64,000 nucleotides of DNA from positions 372,001-436,000 of the forward strand of contig NZ_JAGYIM010000016.1 of assembly GCF_018402695.1 (NCBI RefSeq), given 5' to 3'. This DNA is from Arsukibacterium sp. (GTDB lineage: Bacteria > Pseudomonadota > Gammaproteobacteria > Enterobacterales > Alteromonadaceae). Shown piece by piece: positions 27,512-36,686 of this stretch. Below the pieces are notes generated by a model. The model ran no database searches. It worked only from the letters and a program-made list of their open reading frames with translations, and had not been told where the DNA came from. Within the stretch, counting starts at the first letter, position 1; the number at the start of each line of letters is the position of its first letter. The translations under genes were made by a program, and so were the position numbers.

Positions 27512-30500
27512 ATGTTTACAGCAATGCTCCGGTTTGAACTTAGTTATTATTTGCGCCAACCTTCATTTTATGTGGTGGCCCTTATTCTGTTTTTAATCAG
27601 CTTTTTATCAGTGGTCTCCAATTCGGTCAGTATTGGCAGTGGTGGCGAAGTATTAAAGAACGGCAGCTTTGCCATTGCTCAAACTTTATTAACCTTAGGC
27701 ATTTTTGCGATGTTTCTGGTAGTAAACTTTGTTGGCTCCAGTGTACTGCGTAACAATAGCCACCAAATGGAGGAACTGATCTACTCGAAACCGATAGCGC
27801 CTTTTGGCTATCAGTTTGGCCGTTTTATCGGTAGTTATCTGGTGGTATTGCTGGTTTTTACCGCAGTACCGCTGGGTATTTTACTGGGCAGTTTTATGCC
27901 CTGGGTCGACGCCAGCCGCTTTGGGCCAACGCAACTAAGCTATTATGTTAATGCCTTTGTGCTGTTGTCAGTGCCGAGCCTGTTTATTCTGTCTGCCTTG
28001 TTTTATGCGATTGCCCGTCGTTTTCGTTCAATGATGGCGTTGTATCTGGTCGCGGTGCTGTTACTGGTGTTCTATATTCTGGCCGGTAATTTTGCCAGGT
28101 TGCCAGAGTATCGCCAGCTAGCCGCACTGCTCGACCCCTTTGCGCTGCGCACTTATGCCGATGTCAGCCGCTACTGGACTATTATTGAGAAAAACAGCCA
28201 GCTGGTCAGTTTTAGCGGTGTACTGCTGCAAAACCGGCTGTTGTGGCTGGGGGTGGCGGCCGCATTACTGGCGATGGCGGGTCTGTTTAAGTTGCCCCAG
28301 CTAAGCAGAGCCACCGGCAAGAAACCACGCGGCCAGCAGCGCGCTGCGCCGTTGGTACTGCTGAATACCCTGCAACAAAAAGCCAGTGGTTTTGCTGTGC
28401 TGCCAATGTTCTATGCCCGGATGAAGTTTGAATTCCGGCAGGTCATTTTCACCGCACCCTTTTTTATTCTCGGCCTGTTAACGGTAATAAACCTGATGGT
28501 ACCCATGTTCGGCGATTTTGGCTGGTATGGCACGTCAAACTGGCCGGTAACCCAGACGATGGTTGCTAATATTACCGGGGCCACCGGCCTGATTATTGTT
28601 GTGGTAACGGTGTATTACTGTGCTGAAGTTGTCTGGCGCGAGCGTAGCTCGGGTATGGGCGATATTATCGACAGTTTGCCGGTACCGAACCTGGTGTTCT
28701 GGCTGGCGAAATTTGTTGCGGTCTGTCTGGTGATGGCGCTGTTGTTGCTGTTCGCTGTCGCAACCACAGTTGTATTTCAGCTGCTTAAAGGCATCGATAA
28801 CCTGGAACTGCTGCAATATCTGGTGCGGCTGGGCTACTTTACGTTGCTGCCATATATGCTCAGCGTGGTGCTGGCGTTTTTCCTGCAGGTGGTCAGCCCT
28901 AATAAATATGTCGGGATGGGCTTATTTGTGGGCTATTTCCTGCTCAGTACGGTGCTGGCTTCCTGGGGTTATGGTCATAGCCTGTATAATTTTGCCCTGT
29001 CGCCGTCCATTGGCTATTCCGATTTAAACGGCTATGGCTGGAGCCTGTTAACCCATAGCTGGTATATGGTGTATTGGGGCGCCATTGCCGCGGTGTTGTT
29101 TATTATTGGTTATGGTTTGTATCACCGCGGACCGTTGCAAAAACTAACAGTGCGGCTGCGCCAGTTGCCCTATCAGTTGGGCCGCGCCGGCATGCTAACG
29201 GCGGCAGTGTGTCTGGTGCTGGCTGTTGGCAGTGGCAGCTATCTGGTGCAGCAAACTCGCTTTATTAATAGTTACCAGACGTCAGAGCAGCGAATGGACT
29301 TGCAGGCCGATTACGAAAAGCAATTTAGCTCGCTGCAAGATAAGCCCATTCTGGTAACCACCCGGATAAAAGCCGAGCTGGATATCTACCCCCAGGCCCG
29401 GGAGATTCAGGCGCGTTTACTGGTTAACTGGCAGAACAAGTCGGCGCAGCCAATAACCCGGTTGCTGGTTAACTGGCCGGCACATACTGAACAGCTGACC
29501 ATTACTATCCCCAATGCCATCTTAAGCGAGCGCGACGAGCGGTTCCGCCAGTCCTGGCTGACGTTTGCCAGGCCGGTCCAACCGGGTGAGCAGATAAGCG
29601 GTGAAATTCGTTTATTACGGCAGAATCGCGGTATTAAAGAAAATAACTTCGATTACAGCGTGTTGGAAAACGGTACTTTTATTAATAACCGCGAGTTGCT
29701 CCCGCAGTTTGGTTACCAGCAAAACTACGAATTACAAGACCGCCATGAGCGGCAAAAACGCGGGCTGGAACCACGGCCGCGGGCTAACAAACTGGAAGAT
29801 GAGCGCTTCTATCAGCAGAACTTTTTTGGTCAGGACGGTGACTTTATTCAGTTTGAAGCCATCGTTTCCACCAGCGCTGATCAGACTGCATTAGTGCCGG
29901 GCTATCTGCAACGACACTGGCAGCAGGATGGCCGCAATTATTTCCATTATAAAATGGACCAGCCCATGGTGAACTTCTATTCAGTGTCGTCTGGTCGCTA
30001 TGAAGTGGCCCGGGAGCAATATAACGGCGTTGATATTGAAGTGTATTACCATGCGGGTCATCCGTGGAATGTCGCGCGGATGCTGGAGTCGGTGCGCGAC
30101 TCTATTGCTTACTTCAGCAAAGCATTCGGCCCGTACCAGCACCGGCAGTTGCGGATTATTGAGTTTCCGGGCTATCGCAGTTTTGCGCAGAGTTTTGCCA
30201 ATACCGTGCCTTACTCCGAGCAAATTGGCTTTATTACTGACTTGCGCGATCCTGACAATATCGACCCGGTGTACTACGTTACCGCCCACGAAGTGGCCCA
30301 TCAGTGGTGGGGGCATCAGGTTGGCGCTGCCGATGTGCAGGGTAGTGCAGTGATTTCCGAAAGCTTATCGCAATATGCTGCGCTGATGGTAATGCAGCAA
30401 AAGTATGGCCCGGATAATATGCGCAAGTTTATGCGCTTTGAGCTCGACAGCTACCTGGCTAGCCGCTCGCGTGAGCGGATAGGTGAGCAGCCGTTGCTGC

Positions 30501-31072
30501 GCTCAGAAAGCCAGAGCTACATACATTACCAGAAGGGATCGGTGGTAATGATGGCCATCGCCGACCGGTTAGGGGAGCAACGCTTAAATGCTAATTTAAG
30601 GGCTTTTGCTGAGCGCTATCAGTACCGCAATGACCCATTCCCGACCACTGAAGATTTAGTGCGGTATATCAGCCTGAACACCGATGAACCAGAAGCAGCT
30701 TTTATCGCTGATCAGTTCAACTACATTACCCTGTACGATTTGCGTCTGGCCGGTGCTAGTAGCGAACAGCTGGCTGACGGCAAATACAAAGTAGTGTTAA
30801 CGGTCATCGCTGACAAACTTCAGGCCGATGAACTGGGCCAGCAAACCAGCGTGCCACTGAGCGAGCAAATTGATATTGGTTTATTCAGTGCCGACCCGGA
30901 TAAATTTAACCAGGACAGTAGCGTACTGTATTTACAAAAACATCAGTTGGTAACGGGAGAAAACACCCTGGAGCTGCTAGTGGACCAGCTACCGCGGTTC
31001 GCCGGGGTGGACCCGTTTGTCAAACTAATTGACCGCGACAGTGCTGATAATGTCAGTGGGGTCAGTAACTGA
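27512..31072 (+). CDS. ABC-2 permease fused to M1-type aminopeptidase domain
   Basis: A single 1186-residue chain. Residues 15-270 and about 310-590 are two blocks of ABC-2-type membrane helices (roughly six each), so one chain may supply both permease halves. After about 600 a long periplasmic or cytoplasmic region follows and ends in a gluzincin domain: HEVAHQWWGHQ with His926, Glu927 and His930, and a third zinc ligand Glu950 in ISESLSQY. The canonical GAMEN motif is not evident; IEFPGYRSFAQSFANT takes that position. The HExxH to Glu gap is 19 residues, one longer than in classical M1 enzymes. GAGGAG precedes the start. Such fusions are annotated in other bacteria, but the peptide substrate and transported molecule are unknown. 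Confidence 0.92.
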   Translation: MFTAMLRFELSYYLRQPSFYVVALILFLISFLSVVSNSVSIGSGGEVLKNGSFAIAQTLLTLGIFAMFLVVNFVGSSVLRNNSHQMEELIYSKPIAPFGYQFGRFIGSYLVVLLVFTAVPLGILLGSFMPWVDASRFGPTQLSYYVNAFVLLSVPSLFILSALFYAIARRFRSMMALYLVAVLLLVFYILAGNFARLPEYRQLAALLDPFALRTYADVSRYWTIIEKNSQLVSFSGVLLQNRLLWLGVAAALLAMAGLFKLPQLSRATGKKPRGQQRAAPLVLLNTLQQKASGFAVLPMFYARMKFEFRQVIFTAPFFILGLLTVINLMVPMFGDFGWYGTSNWPVTQTMVANITGATGLIIVVVTVYYCAEVVWRERSSGMGDIIDSLPVPNLVFWLAKFVAVCLVMALLLLFAVATTVVFQLLKGIDNLELLQYLVRLGYFTLLPYMLSVVLAFFLQVVSPNKYVGMGLFVGYFLLSTVLASWGYGHSLYNFALSPSIGYSDLNGYGWSLLTHSWYMVYWGAIAAVLFIIGYGLYHRGPLQKLTVRLRQLPYQLGRAGMLTAAVCLVLAVGSGSYLVQQTRFINSYQTSEQRMDLQADYEKQFSSLQDKPILVTTRIKAELDIYPQAREIQARLLVNWQNKSAQPITRLLVNWPAHTEQLTITIPNAILSERDERFRQSWLTFARPVQPGEQISGEIRLLRQNRGIKENNFDYSVLENGTFINNRELLPQFGYQQNYELQDRHERQKRGLEPRPRANKLEDERFYQQNFFGQDGDFIQFEAIVSTSADQTALVPGYLQRHWQQDGRNYFHYKMDQPMVNFYSVSSGRYEVAREQYNGVDIEVYYHAGHPWNVARMLESVRDSIAYFSKAFGPYQHRQLRIIEFPGYRSFAQSFANTVPYSEQIGFITDLRDPDNIDPVYYVTAHEVAHQWWGHQVGAADVQGSAVISESLSQYAALMVMQQKYGPDNMRKFMRFELDSYLASRSRERIGEQPLLRSESQSYIHYQKGSVVMMAIADRLGEQRLNANLRAFAERYQYRNDPFPTTEDLVRYISLNTDEPEAAFIADQFNYITLYDLRLAGASSEQLADGKYKVVLTVIADKLQADELGQQTSVPLSEQIDIGLFSADPDKFNQDSSVLYLQKHQLVTGENTLELLVDQLPRFAGVDPFVKLIDRDSADNVSGVSN

Positions 31073-31196
31073 GCTAAATGGTTGGCTAAAGCAGGGTTAT
31101 TAAACGAAATTGCAGCTGGTCAGGGCACCGGGACAGCAGGTACACTGGTGTCCTTGTTTTATCAGTTGCATGGCTTTTCGTTGAGTGAAACTGTAA

Positions 31197-31949
31197 ATGT
31201 TACCTATTTCGCTGCTGCAAAGTGCTGAATTAAATGCTGACTACTGTCAGCATTTACAACAACAATTTGGCCTGACTACCCTTACCGAGCCCGTCGGCTG
31301 GTACCTGAGTATGCAGCAGGGGGCATTAGTGCTGCAAAGTACTGAGCTGGCTAAACAGGGCGCCATTCTGGTTGATTTTGCCAGCGGCGCCAGTCGCTAC
31401 CGGCGCCAGCATGGTGGCGGTAAAAGCGAAGCGATAGCCAAGGCGGTCGGGCTGAATAAAAAAAGTCAATTAAGCGTACTGGATGCGACTGCCGGCCTTG
31501 GTCGCGATGCTTTTGTGCTGGCCAGTCTGGGCGCTACGGTTACGCTGGTAGAGCGTAATCCGGTGGTTGCTGCTTTATTAGCAGATGGCCTGCGCCGGGC
31601 TGCAGCCGATCCAAAACTCAGCGCGGTGGCAGCGCGCATGCAGCTGCGTCATTGTCCGGCATTACAGGCGCTAACCAGCAGTGCTGCGGTGGATGTGGTC
31701 TTTTTAGATCCGATGTTTCCGGCCCGGGAAAAGTCAGCGCAGGTTAAAAAAGAAATGCGCGCCTTTCATGAGGTGGTCGGCAGCGATGACGATGCCGATA
31801 GCTTACTGGCACCAGCATTGCAGCTGGCGCAAAAGCGGGTGGTGGTAAAACGGCCGGGCTATGCAAGCTGGCTGGCAAACCAGGCGCCCACTATGGCCGT
31901 AACCGGTAAAAATAACCGTTTCGATGTGTATGTAAAAGCTGCTATTTAA
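31197..31949 (+). CDS. rsmJ: 16S rRNA (guanine-1516-N2)-methyltransferase
   Basis: A 250-residue SAM-dependent enzyme that methylates G1516 of 16S rRNA in the small subunit. The signature [17 protein letters not shown] (SAM-binding loop, near 96-112), [15 protein letters not shown] and catalytic-region [20 protein letters not shown] are all typical of RsmJ. Length matches the family. It is located near the ABC exporter and prlC; prlC and rsmJ are adjacent in E. coli, here separated by five genes, a rearranged but related neighbourhood. Confidence 0.95.
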   Translation: MLPISLLQSAELNADYCQHLQQQFGLTTLTEPVGWYLSMQQGALVLQSTELAKQGAILVDFASGASRYRRQHGGGKSEAIAKAVGLNKKSQLSVLDATAGLGRDAFVLASLGATVTLVERNPVVAALLADGLRRAAADPKLSAVAARMQLRHCPALQALTSSAAVDVVFLDPMFPAREKSAQVKKEMRAFHEVVGSDDDADSLLAPALQLAQKRVVVKRPGYASWLANQAPTMAVTGKNNRFDVYVKAAI

Positions 31950-31999
31950 CGGAACAACGGGCTCACTACTTTCAGAAAGCAAACTCAGGGGAAATAGGT

Positions 32000-32473
32000 A
32001 TGATTAAGACCGGCGATAAGTTACCAGAAGTCAGTTTTTCACAGCTGACCAAAGAGGGTGTAATGAACCCGACCACCAGCCAGATTTTTGCCAATAAAAA
32101 AGTATTGATGTTCGCTGTGCCTGGGGCGTTTACGCCCACTTGCTCGGCTGCCCATTTACCCGGTTATATTGCACTGGCCGACGAGATTAAAGCAAAAGGT
32201 GTGGATACCATTATCTGCACAGCGGTAAATGATGCTTTTGTCATGAGCGCCTGGGGCAAAAGCCAGAATGCCGAGGAAATTGTATTTTTAGCCGACGGCG
32301 GCGCCGCCTTTCACAAAGCCGTTGGCCTGACCATGGAAACCGGTGATTTTGGCGGCGTGCGCTCGCAGCGCTACGCCATGCTGGTTGAAAATGGCGTGGT
32401 AACCTTGTTAAACGTGGAAGCCCCGAAAACCTTTGAAGTCAGTAAAGCTGAAGTGATGTTGGCGGCGCTGTAA
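32000..32473 (+). CDS. Prx5-type peroxiredoxin
   Basis: A 157-residue thiol peroxidase that reduces peroxides in the cytoplasm. PGAFTPTCSAAHLPGY carries the peroxidatic Cys48 in the PxxxTxxC motif of the Prx5/AhpE-like group. No further Cys with a clear resolving role is found except Cys69 in TIICTAV, so it may use a 1-Cys mechanism with glutathione or glutaredoxin. No C-terminal glutaredoxin domain is fused. A GGGGAAATAGGT stretch precedes the ATG. Confidence 0.93.
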   Translation: MIKTGDKLPEVSFSQLTKEGVMNPTTSQIFANKKVLMFAVPGAFTPTCSAAHLPGYIALADEIKAKGVDTIICTAVNDAFVMSAWGKSQNAEEIVFLADGGAAFHKAVGLTMETGDFGGVRSQRYAMLVENGVVTLLNVEAPKTFEVSKAEVMLAAL

Positions 32474-32482
32474 TATGTGAAA

Positions 32483-32515
32483 GCGTGATCAGTTGCTGAT
32501 AGTCACTGATTACGC
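32483..32515 (+). terminator. Hairpin after the peroxiredoxin gene
   Basis: GCGTGATCAGT (32483-32493) and ACTGATTACGC (32505-32515) pair with one mismatch. TTTTT appears only 12 bases later, so it is a weak or imperfect terminator. Confidence 0.45.
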
Positions 32516-32534
32516 TGCTTGAAGAGATTTTTGT

Positions 32535-33419
32535 ATGTCAGTTTTATCGACGCTAAAGCGTCATATGCAGCGTAAGTTTAAATCGTTAGGTGGCATCCCA
32601 CTGCAATATACGGCTCAGTCGGTGTTAACTAAGCAATGGGCCCGGCGGGAAGCATTAACTCAGCGTCGTCATAAACTGGCGGGTGAACTGATAGTCAATC
32701 TGACTTCATATCCACCAAGATTTGAGACATTGCATCTAACATTGAAATCTTTGTTACTGCAGCATATAGCCGCGGACAAAGTTGTGTTGTGGCTGTATAA
32801 GCCTGATTACCAGCAGCTGCCATCGGACGTTTTAGCGCTTGAGCAGCAAGGCTTAACTATCAAGTTGGTCGAGCAGGATATTAAGTCGTACAAAAAGCTT
32901 ATCCCAGCATTGCAGCAGTACCCTGATGCCTACCATGTCACCGCTGATGACGATATTTATTATCGCAACGACTGGCTGGCCGAGTTACTGGCAGGGTACC
33001 AGGGGGGCGAACGGGAAGTAGTCTGCTTGCGGGCCCACTTTATCACCCAGGATAGCCAGGGTAACTTACAACCTTACCGATTCTGGCAGGCGAAAACAGA
33101 GCAGCGTGGACCGGATAACCGCTTGTTCTTTACCAGCGGTGCTGGTGCCCTATTCCCACCTGGTGCATTGCACCCGGATGTAACAAATGCTGAAAAATTT
33201 TGCCGCCTGTCACCGCATGGCGATGACATCTGGTTATATTGGATGGCGACGTTAAATAACTGTGCTATTCATCGCACCGGCAGCAATAAAAAGCTGATTG
33301 TCTGGAAAAGCAGTAAGGCTGTGACTTTATGGCAGCTCAACAAGCAACCAGATAGTGGAAATGACTTTCAAATTAAAAATATGGTGCAAGAGTATGGCCA
33401 GCCTACGCTGGACAATTAA
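32535..33419 (+). CDS. GT-A type glycosyltransferase-like protein
   Basis: A 294-residue cytosolic protein. VNLTSYPPRFETLHLTLKSLL (given as its parts LTSYPPR and TLKSLL, near 55-70) resembles the nucleotide-binding start of small GT-A glycosyltransferases, and VTADDDIYYRNDWL (near 136) has the DxD-type metal/sugar-nucleotide motif. The C-terminal HGDDIWLYWMA segment is also typical of a family of lipopolysaccharide-associated transferases. It stands next to another glycosyltransferase and the Kdo transferase gene, so a role in LPS or capsule assembly is likely. Donor and acceptor unknown. Confidence 0.8.
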   Translation: MSVLSTLKRHMQRKFKSLGGIPLQYTAQSVLTKQWARREALTQRRHKLAGELIVNLTSYPPRFETLHLTLKSLLLQHIAADKVVLWLYKPDYQQLPSDVLALEQQGLTIKLVEQDIKSYKKLIPALQQYPDAYHVTADDDIYYRNDWLAELLAGYQGGEREVVCLRAHFITQDSQGNLQPYRFWQAKTEQRGPDNRLFFTSGAGALFPPGALHPDVTNAEKFCRLSPHGDDIWLYWMATLNNCAIHRTGSNKKLIVWKSSKAVTLWQLNKQPDSGNDFQIKNMVQEYGQPTLDN

Positions 33420-33428
33420 GTCCAGCGT
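33405..33428. repeat. Perfect 9-bp hairpin spanning a stop codon
   Basis: ACGCTGGAC (33405-33413) and GTCCAGCGT (33420-33428) pair perfectly, with the gene's TAA stop inside the six-base loop. It separates two convergent glycosyltransferase genes that are 30 bases apart. No T-run follows on either strand. Confidence 0.55.
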
Positions 33429-33449
33429 GCCAGCTCTGACATTGCCAAC

Positions 33450-34376
33450 TTACTTGTTAATAAGTGCCGATTTTATCCGGCGGATCGTTTTGCGAATAAC
33501 CGATACTTTGCTGTCTTCTTTATAGCGGCCTTTTTCGGCATGGCGGATAAGCAGCAGGTTAGGCAGGGCTATCGGTACACCCTGAGTGCCCAGCAGCCAT
33601 CGCACCGCCCGGTCTTCATAGGTTTTGGTCCAGTGGTATTTGGGTTTCTGATATACCGCTAAATCGTCGCAGTAACCGCAGTTGCGGGCAACCTCACCAT
33701 GTATTATCTGAATGGCGCCGGTGGCCCGGTCAAATTTACGCGGTTTGAATTTGCTTTTATCCACCTCCAGCAATTCGGTTTTGTCCTTACCGGCTGAAAT
33801 CATCGGATCGGCTTCAGTCAGCAAGGGCGTAACCAATAAGGTATCAGGAAACAGTAATATTTCCTGACGGCCCTTTAACAGCTGTTCCAGAGTATCGAGG
33901 CAATTTTCATGAAACACCATATCGCAGTCGGCAAACCAGACCCAGTCGGCTTTAGTTTCTTTCGCTGCGCGGTTGCGGCCAATCGCCCGGCGCAATAGTA
34001 ATGGCGTCGCTAAAGGTTGAAAATTCCACTCGACATTAGCAACCTTTATGGTCTGGAAATGGGCCAGTAAGTCTGCCGTTGCGGTATCTTCCATCGAATA
34101 GAACACGGTAAAACGCAGCTGCATGTTCGTTGGTGGATACTTTACCAGCGAGCTGAGCTGATAAACAAAAAAACGGGCGTAGTTCCAGCAGTGCGTTACA
34201 ATTTCCAGCTTAATATTGTCGTGCACTACCGGTAAATCGGTTTTGACCGGCTGATTTTTGATAAAGGCAGTTGCCGGAAAGTAGCCTGAGGCGGCAAAGC
34301 GCAACAACACTTCTTTAAAGGTATCGAGCGGGCTGGCTTTCTCTAATGAGGGGTAATCTTGTTTGGCTGCGGTCAT
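33450..34376 (-). CDS. GT2-like glycosyltransferase
   Basis: A 308-residue protein without a signal peptide. IEIVTHCWNYARFFVYQLSSL-type start of the catalytic domain begins near 57; ADWVWFADCDMVFHENCLD (near 145-163) contains the DCD form of the DxD motif. Basic C terminus (KTIRRIKSALINK) may contact membrane. It converges with the preceding glycosyltransferase gene and is divergent from waaA-kdkA, making an LPS-core role plausible. Sugar specificity unknown. Confidence 0.82.
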   Translation of the reverse strand: MTAAKQDYPSLEKASPLDTFKEVLLRFAASGYFPATAFIKNQPVKTDLPVVHDNIKLEIVTHCWNYARFFVYQLSSLVKYPPTNMQLRFTVFYSMEDTATADLLAHFQTIKVANVEWNFQPLATPLLLRRAIGRNRAAKETKADWVWFADCDMVFHENCLDTLEQLLKGRQEILLFPDTLLVTPLLTEADPMISAGKDKTELLEVDKSKFKPRKFDRATGAIQIIHGEVARNCGYCDDLAVYQKPKYHWTKTYEDRAVRWLLGTQGVPIALPNLLLIRHAEKGRYKEDSKVSVIRKTIRRIKSALINK

Positions 34377-34543
34377 GCACGACTCCGGTGTTGCGTTTAA
34401 CGGTGTTTAACCGGCTACAAAGGCAAAAAGTTTAGCATTAAAGCCGATATCGCAACAGATTCTTTTGGTGTAGCCGGCTGATATTTGGCATCATAACGCT
34501 TTTGGCAGCGCGGACTTACTGTCAGTTTATATAGGATTTTACT

Positions 34544-36550
34544 ATGGCTCAGGCGTTAAGCCGTGTGGCATATCAGCTGGCGTTGTACCTGGGTTTATTG
34601 CCTTTACTGGCTTATCTGGGTTGGCGTACCCTGCGCGACCGCCGCTATGGCGAGCGTTTGATGGAGCGGTTTGGCTGGTTGCCTGGCCATATTAATGCCG
34701 GCGGCATCGTGGTGCATACCGTCTCGGTTGGCGAAGCCATAGCCGCAATCCCGTTAATTAAGCAGTTGCAACAGCAGTATCCTGGCAAGCTTATTACCGT
34801 TACCTGCACCACCCCAACCGGTAGTGCGACTATTCGCAGCCGACTGGGAGAGACTGTGCAGCACTGCTATCTGCCTTTCGATTACCCCGGTGCTGTGCGG
34901 CGTTTTATCAGCCATCTGCAGCCGCAACTGATGGTTATTCTTGAAACAGAGCTGTGGCCCAACCTGCTGCAGCAATGCCATCAGGCGCTGATCCCAACCG
35001 TGCTGGTCAACGCCCGTTTATCGGCACGTTCTGCCAGAGGTTACCGCCGCTTTGCCTGGCTGACCCGACCGGCGTTGCAGCAAGTTAGCTTGCTGCTGGC
35101 GCAGGATAAGGCCAGTGCCCGGCGGTTTCAGGCGCTGGGGCACAGCAACGTGCAGGTAGCGGGTAATTTAAAATTTGAGCTGCGCCTGCCCGATAACCTT
35201 GATGCATTAAGTGCGCTACTTGCGCCAGCGCTCAGTGAAAGGCTGGTATGGGTTGCCGGTAGTACCCATGAGGGTGAAGACGAGCAGTTAATTGCCATGT
35301 ATCGCCAGTTGCAGCAACAGTTCAGCAATTTATTACTGGTATTGGTGCCGCGCCACCCCGAGCGGTTCAATAAAGTCGCTGCACTGGTGACTAGTGCCGG
35401 GCTGCAATTATGGCGGCGGAGTAGCGGCGGTGCGCCGGCAGCGGGTGCCGAGGTAGCCTTGGTTGACAGCATGGGCGAGTTACTGGCCTGGTATCAGCAA
35501 GCCAGCCTGGTGTTTATTGGTGGCAGTTTAATTAATCGTGGTGGGCATAACCCGCTTGAGGCCATTTGTTTTGGCAAAGCGGTGCAAACCGGACCGCACT
35601 ACTTTAATTTTGCCGATGCTTACAACCAGCTGGAACAACGCCAGGCGGTGAGTATTGTGCAGGATGCTGCGCAGTTACAACAGAATACGGCGGCGCTGCT
35701 CGCTGATACGTCGTTACGTCAGCAGCAGGGCGAACGAGCCCGGCAGTTTTATCAGTCGCAGCAAGGTGCAGTTGCACGCAGTGTCCGGGCTATAGCAGCA
35801 CTGGGCGGCGACGGTCTGGGCAAGGTGCGGCGCCATGCCAGGGGCGGCAGCTTATACTGGTACCGCGCGGATTTTTTCGATGATATTGGTGCCGAGCAGT
35901 TTGATCCGCGCTGGTGGCAGCAACAACATGCGGTAACCGGTAGTTCAACTGGCCGGAATACCGCCTGGTTTGTTCAACATTTACATCAGGGGCACCAGCA
36001 GCAGTTAGTACTGCGCCATTATTACCGTGGTGGTTTGGCGGGCAAAGTAAACAAAGACCGTTTTTTCTATCAGAGTGTCCTGTATAGCCGGGCGATGCAG
36101 GAGTTCAGCTTGCTGCAATGGCTGCGCCAGCAAGGGCTGGCAGTGCCTGCCCCTGTCGCCGCGCGTTACCAGCAAACTGGCCTGAGTTACCGCGCCGATT
36201 TACTGATTGAACGAATTGACGGCGCCCGCGATCTGGCATCGATCCTCAGTAATGAGCGGCCGCTGTCCGACAGAGAATGGCAAGCAGTGGGTGTGGCCAT
36301 TGCTAAGTTGCATGCTGCCAGTGTCGATCACACTGATCTCAACTGCCGCAATATTTTGCTGGATAACAAAGGTACTGTCTGGCTGATTGACTTCGATAAA
36401 TGTCGCCGTCGGCCACCAGGCAGCTGGCAGCAATCTAACCTGCAACGGCTGCTACGGTCACTGCATAAAGAACAGGCAAAGCTCAGTACCTTTCACTGGC
36501 AGGCCAGCGCCTGGCAAAATGTTATAAATGGCTATCAGCAACAAAACTAG
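34544..36550 (+). CDS. waaA: Kdo transferase WaaA fused to Kdo kinase KdkA
   Basis: A 668-residue bifunctional protein. Residues 1-about 425 are WaaA: an N-terminal membrane anchor, the VHTVSVGEAIAA segment, ETELWPN with the catalytic-region Glu, VNARLSARS and GGSLINRGGHNPLE. This part transfers Kdo from CMP-Kdo to lipid A. Residues about 430-668 match KdkA: WYRADFFDD, LVLRHYYRGG, VDHTDLNCRNILLD (catalytic loop, Asp near 597) and WLIDFDKCR (metal loop), which phosphorylates Kdo. The junction is continuous with no stop or start signals, so I read one chain. KdkA and WaaA are normally separate proteins. The combined length is what the two would add up to. Confidence 0.9.
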   Translation: MAQALSRVAYQLALYLGLLPLLAYLGWRTLRDRRYGERLMERFGWLPGHINAGGIVVHTVSVGEAIAAIPLIKQLQQQYPGKLITVTCTTPTGSATIRSRLGETVQHCYLPFDYPGAVRRFISHLQPQLMVILETELWPNLLQQCHQALIPTVLVNARLSARSARGYRRFAWLTRPALQQVSLLLAQDKASARRFQALGHSNVQVAGNLKFELRLPDNLDALSALLAPALSERLVWVAGSTHEGEDEQLIAMYRQLQQQFSNLLLVLVPRHPERFNKVAALVTSAGLQLWRRSSGGAPAAGAEVALVDSMGELLAWYQQASLVFIGGSLINRGGHNPLEAICFGKAVQTGPHYFNFADAYNQLEQRQAVSIVQDAAQLQQNTAALLADTSLRQQQGERARQFYQSQQGAVARSVRAIAALGGDGLGKVRRHARGGSLYWYRADFFDDIGAEQFDPRWWQQQHAVTGSSTGRNTAWFVQHLHQGHQQQLVLRHYYRGGLAGKVNKDRFFYQSVLYSRAMQEFSLLQWLRQQGLAVPAPVAARYQQTGLSYRADLLIERIDGARDLASILSNERPLSDREWQAVGVAIAKLHAASVDHTDLNCRNILLDNKGTVWLIDFDKCRRRPPGSWQQSNLQRLLRSLHKEQAKLSTFHWQASAWQNVINGYQQQN

Positions 36551-36686
36551 CCGTTAAACCCGCATAATTAGCGCTCTGTCGCACTTTTCGCTGCAGCTTT
36601 TACCATTATTTAACGCTTATATAATGGATTAAGCTGTTGGTGTCTTTGTTGAACTTTGGTATAACTAAGGCAGCGGAGGGGCATCT

